A stretch of DNA of 64,000 bases from Maribacter sp. Lineage in GTDB: Bacteria > Bacteroidota > Bacteroidia > Flavobacteriales > Flavobacteriaceae. Each line of letters opens with the position of its first letter. The first letter of the stretch is position 1. Of the stretch, positions 27,348 through 37,076 are shown piece by piece. Location of the stretch: positions 27,221 through 91,220 of the forward strand of contig JAHDDL010000013.1 in NCBI GenBank assembly GCA_020629415.1, given 5' to 3'. The notes under the pieces were generated by a model. The model was not told the DNA's origin and made no database searches. It saw only the letters and a program-made list of their open reading frames with translations. Position numbers and translations under genes: made by a program.

Positions 27348-28208
27348 ATGAAAATTTATCCTGTTGAAACCGGTAATTTTAAATTGGATGGTGGTGCCAT
27401 GTTCGGCGTAGTACCTAAAACCATTTGGCAAAGAACTAACCCGGCAGACGATAATAATCTAATTGATATTGCCGCAAGAAGCCTTCTAATAGAAGATGGC
27501 GATAGGTTGATTTTGGTAGATACCGGCATGGGCAATAAACAGTCTGAACGGTTTTTTGGCTATTACTACCGCTGGGGAGATTTTAGCATAGATTCTTCTT
27601 TAAAAAAGCATGGTTTTCATAGAGATGATATAACGGATGTTTTTTTAACACACCTACATTTTGATCATGTTGGTGGGGCCATTCAATGGAACAAGGACAG
27701 AACAGGTTATGAACCCGCATTTAAAAACGCTAAGTTCTGGACCAATGAAAAACATTGGAAATGGGCAACAAAACCAAACCCAAGAGAAAAAGCATCTTTC
27801 TTGACAGAGAATTTAATACCAATTCAGGAAAGTGGCCAACTATCATTTATAGATTTTGAGGATGATAATTTTCTCAAAAATAGTCCCTTAGGTTTTGATA
27901 TTCGTTTTATAGACGGCCATACGGAGAAACAAATGCTGCCACAATTTTCATATCAGGGCAGGACTATAGCTTATATGGCAGATTTGATACCAACCGTTGG
28001 CCATATTCCCCTGCCTTATGTTATGGGTTATGATACTAGGCCATTATTGACAATGTCAGAAAAAGAACTATTCTTGAACGAAGCTGCGGACAATAATTAC
28101 TATCTGTTCTTTGAACATGATGCGCATAACCAACTTTGTACCTTAAAATACACTGATAGAGGTGTTCGTTTAGATAAAATATACACTTTTAACGAACTCT
28201 TCAATTAA
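27348..28208 (+). CDS. Metallo-beta-lactamase-fold hydrolase
   Basis: A 286-residue MBL-fold enzyme of the glyoxalase II/lactonase-like group. The metal site motif THLHFDHVGG lies near residues 101-110, preceded by LVDTGMGNKQ. Further ligands are in FIDGHTEKQMLPQ and YMADLIP. The late His in FFEHDAHN fits the family too. The ATG at 27348 is preferred over a TTG at 27339. No signal peptide is seen, so it is cytoplasmic. The substrate is unknown; quorum-lactone or thioester hydrolysis are common for relatives, but nothing here selects one. It may lead into the downstream peptidase genes (44-base gap). Confidence 0.85.
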   Translation: MKIYPVETGNFKLDGGAMFGVVPKTIWQRTNPADDNNLIDIAARSLLIEDGDRLILVDTGMGNKQSERFFGYYYRWGDFSIDSSLKKHGFHRDDITDVFLTHLHFDHVGGAIQWNKDRTGYEPAFKNAKFWTNEKHWKWATKPNPREKASFLTENLIPIQESGQLSFIDFEDDNFLKNSPLGFDIRFIDGHTEKQMLPQFSYQGRTIAYMADLIPTVGHIPLPYVMGYDTRPLLTMSEKELFLNEAADNNYYLFFEHDAHNQLCTLKYTDRGVRLDKIYTFNELFN

Positions 28209-28252
28209 TTTTACATTATAAACAAGAAACATTAACTAACAGTTGCCATTAT

Positions 28253-29902
28253 ATGACAAATTCATATTTTAAATCAATTTTTGCCCTTTCTATTGCCGCA
28301 ATATTGACAGGATGCGGAAGTACTAAAACAGCAGGAGGAAGCGGATTAATTCTTACTCCTGTAGAAAACATAGATGCTACTCCTTTAAAAATTTCTGACC
28401 TCACCACCAGTGAAAAAAACAACTGGGGGCATTTAGATCTTGTTGCGGATACCATACCGGGTATGAGTGTTGATAAAGCGTATAACGAAATCATCAAGAA
28501 CAAAAAAGGAACCAAAACGATCGTTGCCGTTCTTGATTCCGGTATCGATTTAAAACATGAAGACCTTGTAAACGTATTATGGACCAATACAAAAGAAAAA
28601 GCGGGTAATGGTATTGACGATGATGGCAATGGCTTTATTGACGATATACACGGTTATAATTTCTTGGGCGAGTCTTATAACGAGCAGTTAGAATATGTTC
28701 GTATGCTTCGTTTAAACATTGGTGACGCTGCTACTTTAGCAAAGGCTAAAACCAAACTTGACTCTAAATATAACGAAGCTCTTCAAGGTAAAGAGCAATA
28801 TGAATCTATATACCAAGCCGTAAAAAATGCAGATGCAGATGTAAAGAAGTATTTAAATAAAGATACCTATACCAAAAAAGATTTAGCCGGTATAAATGCT
28901 ACAGATGAAACTATGCAACGTAATGTTGCCATTCTAAATCAAATGTTCGGTATAAAAGATTCTATACCCGAAGTTCTTGATGAATTGAACAATGGTATCA
29001 AATATTATACTGAGCAACTTAACTACAACCTAAACAAAGATTTTAATGGCCGTGAGAGCGTAGGTGATGACCCTTATGATATTACTGATGTAGATTATGG
29101 CAATGGCAACCCTAATAACAGGCTAGATGATGAAAGTCATGGTACACATGTAGCCGGTATTATAGGTGCTGAACGTAACAACGGTAAAGGGGTTAACGGT
29201 GTTGCCAATAATGTAGCTATCATGAGTATTAGGGCCGTACCTAACGGTGATGAGTATGATAAGGATATTGCTAGAGGTATAAGATATGCCGTTGACAATG
29301 GTGCACGTATTATAAACGGTAGTTTTGGCAAGTCTTTTTCCCCTAATGCGCAATGGGTTTATGATGCCATAAAATATGCTGCAGATAATAACGTGCTTTT
29401 TGTACATGCTGCCGGTAACGATGGTGCAGATCTTGACAATCCTATCAATTCTAATTTTCCTAATGACCAAGTCAACAATGGACCTGAAATTGCGGATAAC
29501 GTAATTACCGTAGGTGCTTTAAACCCTAAATATGGTTCAGAGCTTGTAGCTAGCTATTCTAACTATGGTAAAATAAATGTCGATATTTTTGCTCCTGGTA
29601 CAGATATCTATTCTACATACCCAAACAATGAGTATGAATATTCTCCAGGTACTTCAATGGCCGCACCCGGGGTTGCCGGGGTTGCCGCGTTGGTAATGTC
29701 CCAATATCCAAAACTAACTGCTGCACAAGTAAAAAAGATCATATTACAGTCTGGTTTACCTATTAAGACCAAAGTAGTATTGGGTAAGAATACGGGCAAA
29801 AGCGGTTCTTTAGATGAAATCTCTACTTCTGGTAAAATAGCTAATGCTTACAATGCCTTGGTAATGGCCAGTAAAGTGGCTGCAGGGCAGATCAAACTTT
29901 AA
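28253..29902 (+). CDS. S8 (subtilisin-family) serine peptidase, lipoprotein
   Basis: A 549-residue subtilase with a lipoprotein signal (AAILTGC, Cys21), so it is membrane-anchored outside the cytoplasm. The catalytic triad is clear: Asp95 (VAVLDSGIDLKHEDL), His296 (ESHGTHVAGIIGAE) and Ser468 (GTSMAAPG). The oxyanion Asn lies in FVHAAGNDG. About 200 residues separate Asp and His, far more than the 30-40 of subtilisin. The insert is largely helical and charged (residues about 135-270) and probably covers or gates the active site. It is followed after 17 bases by an M1 peptidase, so the two secreted peptidases are likely made together for peptide degradation. Confidence 0.92.
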   Translation: MTNSYFKSIFALSIAAILTGCGSTKTAGGSGLILTPVENIDATPLKISDLTTSEKNNWGHLDLVADTIPGMSVDKAYNEIIKNKKGTKTIVAVLDSGIDLKHEDLVNVLWTNTKEKAGNGIDDDGNGFIDDIHGYNFLGESYNEQLEYVRMLRLNIGDAATLAKAKTKLDSKYNEALQGKEQYESIYQAVKNADADVKKYLNKDTYTKKDLAGINATDETMQRNVAILNQMFGIKDSIPEVLDELNNGIKYYTEQLNYNLNKDFNGRESVGDDPYDITDVDYGNGNPNNRLDDESHGTHVAGIIGAERNNGKGVNGVANNVAIMSIRAVPNGDEYDKDIARGIRYAVDNGARIINGSFGKSFSPNAQWVYDAIKYAADNNVLFVHAAGNDGADLDNPINSNFPNDQVNNGPEIADNVITVGALNPKYGSELVASYSNYGKINVDIFAPGTDIYSTYPNNEYEYSPGTSMAAPGVAGVAALVMSQYPKLTAAQVKKIILQSGLPIKTKVVLGKNTGKSGSLDEISTSGKIANAYNALVMASKVAAGQIKL

Positions 29903-29919
29903 TTATATATATCTCTAAG

Positions 29920-31773
29920 ATGACTAAATCACTTTTCACCTTTTTTACGGCAATTTTCTCTATAGGATTATTGGCCCAAAACAAGACCGATTATTGGCAA
30001 CAACATGTTGATTATACCATGGCGGTCAATATGGATGTCGAAACTTTTCAATATACAGGTACCCAAACTTTAGTATATACCAATAACTCTCCAGATGAGC
30101 TTAAAAGAGTGTATTTCCATTTGTATTTCAATGCTTTTCAACCTGGTAGTGAAATGGATATTCGTCTACAGAACATTGCCGATCCAGATGATAGAATGAC
30201 GACGCCCGATAAGAAAAGTAGAATTGCTTCACTTACGGAAAGCGAACAAGGCTACTTACATGCAATCTCTTTAACACAAGATGGCAGCAAAGTTTCCTTT
30301 TCTGAAGAAGGTACAGTGTTGGTTGTTGATTTAGCCAAACCGATAGCTTCTGGTGCAAAATCTACCTTTAACATGGAATTCAAAGGTCAAGTGCCTTTAC
30401 AGATTAGACGTTCAGGTAGAAATAGTGAAGAAGGAGTCGCTTTATCAATGAGCCAATGGTATCCAAAATTGGCGGAATATGATTTTGAAGGTTGGCATGC
30501 CGATCCGTATATAGCTAGAGAGTTTCAAGGTGTATGGGGAGATTTTGATGTAAAATTGACCATTGATAAAGAATATACCGTTGGGGGAACCGGTTATTTA
30601 CAAAATGCCGATGAAATAGGGCATGGGTACGAAACTCCCGGTACAAAAATTAAAAAACAAAAAGGTAAGACCTTAACGTGGCACTTTAAAGCTCCAATGG
30701 TACATGACTTCATGTGGGCGGCAGATCCAGATTATATACATGACGTTCAACAAGTGCCTAATGGTCCTGTTTTACATTTCTTATATAAGGATGATCCTAA
30801 AATTTTAGAGAACTGGAAGAATCTTCAGCCTAAGACTATTGAGGCAATGGAGTTTTTCAGTAATAATATAGGTAAATATCCTTATGACCAATACTCTGTT
30901 ATACAAGGTGGTGACGGCGGTATGGAGTATGCAATGTCTACTTTAATAACAGGTAATCGTAAATTTGGAAGTTTGGTAGGTGTAATGGCTCATGAACTTG
31001 CACATTCATGGTTTCAACATATATTGGCAACAAATGAAAGCAAGCATGAATGGATGGATGAAGGTTTTACTTCGTTTATATCTAAACTTTGTATGACCGA
31101 AATAATGGATTTTGATAAGGAAAATCCGTTCGAGAGTACTTACAAAGGTTATAGAAACTTGGCTTTGTCCGGCAAAGAACAACCACAAACAACACATGCC
31201 GATCGTTATGCACTTAATTTTGCATATGGTATTTCTGCATACAGTAAGGGATCTATTTTTCTTTCTCAACTAGGTTATGTAATCGGTCAAGATAAATTGA
31301 TGCAAACGATCCGTACCTATTACGATGAATTTAAATTTAAACATCCTGTACCAAACGATGTTAAACGTGTTGCAGAAAAAATATCCGGCATTGAACTAGA
31401 TTGGTATTTAACAGATTGGACACAAACTACCAATACCATTGACTATGGTATTAAAGAAGTTTCTACAACGGAAAACAGTACAAAGGTAACCTTAGAGCGT
31501 GTTGGTCTAATGCCAATGCCGCTAGATATTCTAGTAGTGTATAATGATGGCAGCAAAGAAACTTTTTATGCGCCATTAAGAATAATGCGCGGTGAAAAAG
31601 AGAACCCTTATGAAGGTATTGAAAGAACTGTACTAGAAGATTGGCCATGGGCCTACCCAACCTATGATTTTGAAATTAATAAACCAATGTCTTCAATACA
31701 AGCAATTGTTATAGACCCTTCTCAACTAATGGCAGATGTTAATTTAGAGAACAATGTTTGGCAAGCAGAGTAA
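29920..31773 (+). CDS. M1-family zinc metallopeptidase
   Basis: A 617-residue secreted aminopeptidase-type enzyme. Signal peptide MTKSLFTFFTAIFSIGLLAQ, then a beta-sandwich N-domain (DYTMAVNMDVETFQYTGTQTLVYTNNSPDEL). The exopeptidase-like motif GGMEYAMSTL and the zinc site HELAHSWFQH follow: His358, Glu359 and His362, with the third ligand Glu381 in WMDEGFTSF, 18 residues on. The spacing is exactly that of gluzincins. The C-terminal part after about 500 is a small beta domain. It is cotranscribed with the S8 lipoprotein peptidase upstream. It probably trims peptides in the periplasm or outside the cell. Confidence 0.92.
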   Translation: MTKSLFTFFTAIFSIGLLAQNKTDYWQQHVDYTMAVNMDVETFQYTGTQTLVYTNNSPDELKRVYFHLYFNAFQPGSEMDIRLQNIADPDDRMTTPDKKSRIASLTESEQGYLHAISLTQDGSKVSFSEEGTVLVVDLAKPIASGAKSTFNMEFKGQVPLQIRRSGRNSEEGVALSMSQWYPKLAEYDFEGWHADPYIAREFQGVWGDFDVKLTIDKEYTVGGTGYLQNADEIGHGYETPGTKIKKQKGKTLTWHFKAPMVHDFMWAADPDYIHDVQQVPNGPVLHFLYKDDPKILENWKNLQPKTIEAMEFFSNNIGKYPYDQYSVIQGGDGGMEYAMSTLITGNRKFGSLVGVMAHELAHSWFQHILATNESKHEWMDEGFTSFISKLCMTEIMDFDKENPFESTYKGYRNLALSGKEQPQTTHADRYALNFAYGISAYSKGSIFLSQLGYVIGQDKLMQTIRTYYDEFKFKHPVPNDVKRVAEKISGIELDWYLTDWTQTTNTIDYGIKEVSTTENSTKVTLERVGLMPMPLDILVVYNDGSKETFYAPLRIMRGEKENPYEGIERTVLEDWPWAYPTYDFEINKPMSSIQAIVIDPSQLMADVNLENNVWQAE

Positions 31774-31802
31774 TTTCTTTTGCTAAAATTTAAGATATTT
31801 AT

Positions 31803-31830
31803 GCCCCCATCTTGGGGGCTGATTATTTTT
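31803..31830 (+). terminator. Possible weak terminator between the M1 peptidase and rnpA
   Basis: A GC hairpin GCCCCC-ATCTT-GGGGGC followed by TGATTATTTTT. It lies between the peptidase stop (31773) and the rnpA ATG (31847). The T-run is interrupted, so partial read-through into rnpA is possible. Confidence 0.5.
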
Positions 31831-31846
31831 AATAATTTCTTTTATA

Positions 31847-32230
31847 ATGGATCGATCCTTCGGAAAAAAGGAAAAACTGAAAAGTAAAATACTCATTACC
31901 CAATTGTTTGAAGAGGGTAGGGGTATTTCCGTTTATCCGTTGAAATTGATTTATCTATCCTTAGAAAAAAAAGAAGCACATATTAAAACTGCAGTAACGG
32001 TATCTAAGCGAAATTTTAAAAGTGCCGTAGACAGAAACCATATTAAACGTTTACTAAGAGAGTCTTATAGACTCAATAAAGCACTGGTTTTTAACAATAC
32101 AGATGCTAACTTTGCGTTTCTATTTTTATACCTTGGTAAGGATATGCCCACCTTTGAGCAGTTAGATCATAAAATGAAGCTCGTTTTAAACAAGTTTAAG
32201 CTACAGATTGATGAAAAAAATAGTAAGTAG
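31847..32230 (+). CDS. rnpA: Ribonuclease P protein component
   Basis: A 127-residue basic protein, the protein subunit of RNase P that helps the RNA subunit cleave 5' leaders from pre-tRNA. The diagnostic RNR-type motif is VDRNHIKRLLRESYRLNK, and the start FGKKEKLKSKILITQLFEEGRGISVYPLKLIY matches the family. It overlaps the S41 peptidase gene by 20 bases, so the two are translationally coupled. In many bacteria rnpA sits next to rpmH and the origin; here, as in other Flavobacteriia, it pairs with this peptidase instead. Confidence 0.93.
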   Translation: MDRSFGKKEKLKSKILITQLFEEGRGISVYPLKLIYLSLEKKEAHIKTAVTVSKRNFKSAVDRNHIKRLLRESYRLNKALVFNNTDANFAFLFLYLGKDMPTFEQLDHKMKLVLNKFKLQIDEKNSK

Positions 32231-33839
32231 AAAAATACTAGTACCCATAATTGCCGTCGCTTTTCTTTTTGTAGGAAGTAGTTATAAAAGCGATTTTTTT
32301 GAAATAGCTAAACAAATTGAAATCTTTACCACTCTGTTCAAAGAATTGAACATGAACTATGTGGATGAAACCAACCCGGCAGAATTAATGGATACCGCCA
32401 TTAAAAACATGCTGAACGAGCTAGATCCTTATACTAAATTTTTAAATGAACAAGATGTTGAAACATACCGTATAAACAACGCCGGTGAATACTCCGGTAT
32501 TGGTGCCATGGTACGTTCTTTTGATGATAAATTGTTAATTATAGAACCGCACCAAGGATACCCCGCAGATAAAGCAGGATTAAAGGCCGGTGATGAAATA
32601 ATTCAAATAGGAGATATCAAAGTAGCCGATTTTGAAGATAATGCAAGTGAGCTTTTAAAAGGAGCTAACGGATCTACTATTAATGTTACCTATAAAAGAC
32701 AAGGTAAAATAAACACTACAAGTATAACACGAGAAGGTATTGAAGTAGATGCGGTACCATTCTTTAAAATGATAGATAACAAAACCGGTTATATCGTTTT
32801 AGCAAAATTCAATGCAAAAGCAACCGAACAGACAAAATCCGCTTTATTAGATTTAAAGGGAAAGGGTGCTGAAAAAATCATTTTGGACCTAAGAGGCAAC
32901 CCTGGTGGTTTATTATCCGAAGCTATTAACGTTACCAACTTATTCGTCCCAAAAGGAGAATTGGTAGTAACTACAAAATCAAAGGTCAAAAAATTCAACA
33001 GAGAATACCATACCAACAACCAACCTGTAGACGAAGAAATTCCGTTAGTGGTTTTGGTAAACGGTAGTAGTGCTTCTGCCAGTGAAATAGTTTCAGGTAG
33101 TTTACAAGATTTGGATAGAGCAGTGATCATGGGCGCCAGAAGTTTTGGAAAAGGCCTGGTACAACGCCCTCTTAAACTAACGTACGGTACACAGTTAAAG
33201 GTTACTATTTCTAGATACTATACCTCTTCCGGTCGTTGTATACAATCTTTAGATTATTGGAACAGAGATGAAAGCGGTAAAGCGGTACGTAATAACACCT
33301 TCAATGATTTTACGACCCGTAATGGTAGAAAAGTACAAGATGGTGGTGGTATTCTACCAGATATTGAAATAGCAACTTCTAAAACTAATGACCTTACATT
33401 GGCTTTACTTCAAAACAATATTATTTTTGATTATGCAACCAACTATCATTATACCCACAAATATGACAATGTTGCCGAGTTCAATTTTACAGATGCCGAT
33501 TTTAGCGCTTTTAAAAATTATGTAAAACAAAGTAACTTCTCTTTTGAGACCAAAGCGGAAGAAGCAATTAAAAAGGCGCTCTCAGGCGATGAAAACGACT
33601 TTTTAGGCCCAGATGTCAAGGATAGTTACAAAACGTTGTTAGCCAACATTGAAAAGGGCAAACTAAATGCATTGGACAAATACCAAAGCGAAATTCAAAA
33701 GAATTTAGAAGATGAAATAGTAAAGCGCTATTTTTATAGAGATGGCCTGTACCAATATTACTTGAATAATGACGAAGCTATTTTAGCAGCTACAGAACTA
33801 TTGGGCAATAACTCAAAATATAAAGCTATTTTGAAATAG
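32211..33839 (+). CDS. S41-family C-terminal processing peptidase
   Basis: A 542-residue Prc/CtpA-like serine peptidase. An N-terminal hydrophobic segment (ILVPIIAVAFLFVGSS) directs export. The PDZ domain (about 85-170) has SGIGAMVRS and PADKAGLKAGDEIIQIG. The catalytic core carries ILDLRGNPGGLLSEAI and VNGSSASASEIVSG with the nucleophile Ser, then GARSFGKGLVQ with the general-base Lys. The start is the ATG at 32211, directly after a TTG and within the rnpA 3' end. Such enzymes trim C-termini of exported or tail-tagged proteins. The C-terminal ~150 residues are helical and likely a substrate or assembly domain. Confidence 0.92.
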   Translation: MKKIVSRKILVPIIAVAFLFVGSSYKSDFFEIAKQIEIFTTLFKELNMNYVDETNPAELMDTAIKNMLNELDPYTKFLNEQDVETYRINNAGEYSGIGAMVRSFDDKLLIIEPHQGYPADKAGLKAGDEIIQIGDIKVADFEDNASELLKGANGSTINVTYKRQGKINTTSITREGIEVDAVPFFKMIDNKTGYIVLAKFNAKATEQTKSALLDLKGKGAEKIILDLRGNPGGLLSEAINVTNLFVPKGELVVTTKSKVKKFNREYHTNNQPVDEEIPLVVLVNGSSASASEIVSGSLQDLDRAVIMGARSFGKGLVQRPLKLTYGTQLKVTISRYYTSSGRCIQSLDYWNRDESGKAVRNNTFNDFTTRNGRKVQDGGGILPDIEIATSKTNDLTLALLQNNIIFDYATNYHYTHKYDNVAEFNFTDADFSAFKNYVKQSNFSFETKAEEAIKKALSGDENDFLGPDVKDSYKTLLANIEKGKLNALDKYQSEIQKNLEDEIVKRYFYRDGLYQYYLNNDEAILAATELLGNNSKYKAILK

Positions 33840-33841
33840 GA

Positions 33842-34702
33842 CTACTGATAATTACACGCTTTTCTATCTGAAATTTCATAGTACTTCTTATAGTTCAATG
33901 CCCTGGGGTCCGTACATCCTTTTAAGTTGCGTATTTCAATGTTCTTAAAATCAATAGGTTGACCTTCGCTTTGCAAAGCTATAAATCCTTCTTTCAAGAG
34001 TTTACCATCTTCTTTCATCTTAGGATCGTAACCGTTTGCAACACCGCCCCCTATTTGTGGTTTTGTGTATTCCAATACTGTTTTACCATTGATTATATGT
34101 TTAACCAATGAATCATGATATACCATTAATTCTGCCGTTACCCATTGATTTCCGTAATACGTATCTGATGTTGATTTAATGCAATGTCTAGGGTCTATTT
34201 TACCTTCATAAACCACATCTGTACCTGGTGAGCACATATTACCTGTTGGTCGATCTACACCTTCTTCAACCCCTGCTAAAAATTGTATTTCTACACTTAT
34301 AGGCCAATCTTGTTCTTTTAACATGGTTTGCGGATCCTGTGAATGAAACATGACACCACTATTCAAAATAGTATATTCAGGTGCACCTTCATATAATTCA
34401 CCTACAAATCTATACTGTACCTTAAAATGAAAATCTGAAAAAGGCTTATCATAATATAAATGCGAAAATCTATTATTAAAATCTCCCTCATATTTATCAT
34501 ATCTTACCTTGATCATTTCATCTTCTGCCCTAAAGGTATCCGCATAGTTATCACCAACCTCATAATGGTACACTTTGGTAGTCCATCCACTTAAATCATT
34601 TCCATTGAACATGGTTTCCCAACCATCGTCCGTTATTTGCGAGGTAAGTAATCCGCATCCAAATAAAAATAAAAGTGAAGTTCCTAATAGTTGAGTTTTC
34701 AT
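33842..34702 (-). CDS. Secreted DUF1080 (3-keto-disaccharide hydrolase-like) protein
   Basis: A 286-residue secreted protein with the concanavalin-like beta-sandwich of DUF1080, whose studied relatives hydrolyse 3-keto-glycosides. The N-terminus MKTQLLGTSLLFLFGCG is hydrophobic with a possible lipobox Cys16. The domain opens with WETMFNGNDLSGWTTKV and includes NSGVMFHSQDP, PISVEIQFLAG, NQWVTAELMVYHDSLVKHIINGK and GFIALQSEGQPIDFKNIEIRNL, all recurrent family strings. A short Cys-bearing tail (GCTDPRALNYKKYYEISDRKACNY) follows and may form a disulfide. It is monocistronic and convergent with the S41 gene. The true substrate is unknown. Confidence 0.82.
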   Translation of the reverse strand: MKTQLLGTSLLFLFGCGLLTSQITDDGWETMFNGNDLSGWTTKVYHYEVGDNYADTFRAEDEMIKVRYDKYEGDFNNRFSHLYYDKPFSDFHFKVQYRFVGELYEGAPEYTILNSGVMFHSQDPQTMLKEQDWPISVEIQFLAGVEEGVDRPTGNMCSPGTDVVYEGKIDPRHCIKSTSDTYYGNQWVTAELMVYHDSLVKHIINGKTVLEYTKPQIGGGVANGYDPKMKEDGKLLKEGFIALQSEGQPIDFKNIEIRNLKGCTDPRALNYKKYYEISDRKACNYQ

Positions 34703-35094
34703 GTTGATGTGTAGTTGATTCTTTTAATGTGAGCATTAATAAAATATATATACTTCTAAATATACTTAATGTTTACATACGTTAAGTACTATCTATAAAG
34801 AAACAACTTCAACTATAAGCTGAACATTAACTTGAATTATGGCAATTAAATGCCAATTCTATAAACGATTTTTAAAAAAAACTTTGACTAAAATGCTATA
34901 GTATATATGAAATCAGATAATCAATTCAATTAAAATTAAGGCTTATGGAAAACTGACGGAAGATAAAAATTTGTATATATTGTGTTAAAACGAATTAGTA
35001 TAATACAGGTCATATAACCTATACACATGAACCAAATTTCTCGATTAAATTAGGATAAAAGGGCGTTTATTTATCAAAGTAATTTTAAACATTC
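34703..35094. other. 392-base intergenic region, no gene seen
   Basis: Non-coding AT-rich DNA between two leftward genes. No ORF, strong hairpin or recognisable RNA was found; the promoter of the DUF1080 gene must lie here. Confidence 0.5.
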
Positions 35095-35724
35095 CTATTT
35101 CTTTAGTATTACTACCTGCTGATCATTACATTGTAGATTGTAAAAGTTTACAATGTCCCTAACATGCTTTTTCTTGAATTCTTTACTTTGAATTTTTTCT
35201 ACCAAAACGGGGCAATCGGAAAAATAGGTAGAGGCTGCATTTTTAAAATTTTTACTAAAAAGTTGATTAGATCCAAGGTGCGTAATTTCTCCGTTCAAAC
35301 CTCTTCTAACATAAAGGTTTTTTATATCGTAGTAAGTACCATGCGCCATATTCATTTGCCCATTGGCACCACCCACGAACATTGGCGAAGAATATCCAGT
35401 TTGTTCAAGAATATATAAGTTGACCATACCTATCTCTAGTTCCCTTACAACATTGAAGTAGTCTTTCTTGGTTTCTAAATAAACATAGGTAGATGGTTCT
35501 TCCCTATCATTGATGACTACCTGCTCAAGTTCTTTAAAATGGAATTTTTTAGGTTTATCTCCCTTATTTTTTTTGAATTTTACTTGATTTCCGTTAATAA
35601 GTTTGGCTAAACCTTGAATTTTGTTTCCGTCCTTAAAATAAATTGTAGCTGCATCTTTTTGGGCAATAGCTATTGATGATCCTACAAAACAGCCGATTAA
35701 AACTAGAAGAGTGGTTTTTTTCAT
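35095..35724 (-). CDS. Secreted protein of unknown function
   Basis: A 209-residue exported protein that I do not recognise. The ATG at 35724 gives a clear signal peptide (MKKTTLLVLIGCFVGSSIAIAQ); an upstream in-frame ATG at 35751 would add nine residues and spoil it. The mature part starts AATIYFKDGNKIQGLAKLINGNQVKFKK, a beta-rich start like small-barrel domains seen at the N-terminus of many Bacteroidota secreted proteins. It has a lysine-rich middle and a C-terminal helical region with two Cys (DCPVLVEKI, NLQCNDQ) that may pair. It is likely periplasmic. The neighbours give no functional hint. Confidence 0.7.
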   Translation of the reverse strand: MKKTTLLVLIGCFVGSSIAIAQKDAATIYFKDGNKIQGLAKLINGNQVKFKKNKGDKPKKFHFKELEQVVINDREEPSTYVYLETKKDYFNVVRELEIGMVNLYILEQTGYSSPMFVGGANGQMNMAHGTYYDIKNLYVRRGLNGEITHLGSNQLFSKNFKNAASTYFSDCPVLVEKIQSKEFKKKHVRDIVNFYNLQCNDQQVVILKK

Positions 35725-35826
35725 AGCACGTAATTGATAGATAACTATCATAAAACGGGCACAATTTTAGTATGTTATAATTTTTATCTTAAAATCGATG
35801 AAACACCTTTTAAGCAAATGAACGCC

Positions 35827-37020
35827 CTAATCTGTTATTGGCATAGTAATATTTAGATTCTGTAACAGTGGGTCTTCTTCATTCAACAAACGTTTTGTTC
35901 TTAAATATCTACCTACATTGAAGGCATCATAATTTGGTGCATCTTTATCTACACTACTTATGCGCACCATTTCAGATGAATGTATAAATTGATTATCGCC
36001 TATCCACATACCTACGTGTACCACTTTTTCTGATGTACTTTCTGTTGCCTTTCTTCCAAAAAACAACAAATCCCCTTTTTTCAATTTGCTAAAATCCGCA
36101 ATAGAATCTATAGGTTTACCAGCGTGTACCTGTTGAGATGCATCGCGTGGTATTACCATACCGTTTAAATAATAAATAGTTTTTGTATAACCACTGCAGT
36201 CTACACCTTTTGTGGAGGTACCGCCCCATAAATAAGGCACACCCATTAATGTTTTTGAGGTTGCAACAAGTGAATCTGTATTAAAACTTAAATTTGAAAG
36301 CCAAGTGTTATATTCTTCTGCTTCGGTCTTTAAAATATATGACTGCCTGCCATCTGGAAATTCAACCTTATAAAATTCATCATCGCTGCTTACTAATTTT
36401 AATAAACTACCGGCAACAATATCTGAAGTTCTACCTTCTGCCTCTGTAGAATTAAAAGCATGCCCATAAGTATTAACGTAAATGATTTTATCTGCCATAA
36501 TCCAATTTTTAATACTTTGTGTATTCATTAATTGAATTCCGCCTGGATCAACCCATGCCAAATACTTATCCGGTGTTTGTATAAGGTACCAATCCCCTTC
36601 TTTTTTCAAGACATTTACAACGGTACCTAAAGTTGCCTGTGTAGCCAGTTCTGCAGAATGTTTTGGGTTACTTCTAAGGTTGGCGGCAGAAATGTTTATA
36701 ACTGCCTTGGTCATTCCTTCTAATTCCTCTGTAGGTAAAATTTTTATCTCATTGGTAACGCTAATTCCTTTTTCTTTTAAAATAGTATTTAACGTATCTA
36801 TGGCTAACGGTAAATTTGTTTCACCTACCAATGTAAACCCAGACGGACCATCTAATACTTCTAAATTAAAAAGTGCCGTACGCTTATCTGGTGCAAATGT
36901 ATTTTTTATGCTTTCAATTTCTTTTACCAATAATTTCTTTTCGTCTATATGCACACCACATGCCGTATTTAAAGCAATCAAAATCAATACAAAAGACCTC
37001 TTTAAAAATATTCCCTTCAT
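35827..37020 (-). CDS. NlpC/P60 cell-wall peptidase with SH3 domains, lipoprotein
   Basis: A 397-residue lipoprotein (LNTAC, Cys21). It has an N-terminal region, then SH3b-like parts (about 105-170 and 180-235: RSNPKHSAELATQATLGTVVNVLKKEGDWYLI). A C-terminal C40 peptidase domain starts about residue 250 and carries catalytic Cys275 in GVDCSGYTK and the His in VVHVGMWIGDNQFIHSS. Such enzymes cut the gamma-D-glutamyl-diaminopimelate bond in muropeptides. SH3b domains usually bind cell-wall peptides. It is divergent from the DNA methyltransferase, 56 bases apart, so their promoters share that short region. Confidence 0.88.
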   Translation of the reverse strand: MKGIFLKRSFVLILIALNTACGVHIDEKKLLVKEIESIKNTFAPDKRTALFNLEVLDGPSGFTLVGETNLPLAIDTLNTILKEKGISVTNEIKILPTEELEGMTKAVINISAANLRSNPKHSAELATQATLGTVVNVLKKEGDWYLIQTPDKYLAWVDPGGIQLMNTQSIKNWIMADKIIYVNTYGHAFNSTEAEGRTSDIVAGSLLKLVSSDDEFYKVEFPDGRQSYILKTEAEEYNTWLSNLSFNTDSLVATSKTLMGVPYLWGGTSTKGVDCSGYTKTIYYLNGMVIPRDASQQVHAGKPIDSIADFSKLKKGDLLFFGRKATESTSEKVVHVGMWIGDNQFIHSSEMVRISSVDKDAPNYDAFNVGRYLRTKRLLNEEDPLLQNLNITMPITD

Positions 37021-37076
37021 CTGTAAAATAATTTCTAATAGTATTAGCCTTGTGAAATTATGTAATTTTATCGCAA

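Noticed and set aside
29123..29470. Antisense reading frames opposite the S8 peptidase
   Set aside because: They mirror the high-scoring catalytic-domain codons and have no family resemblance.
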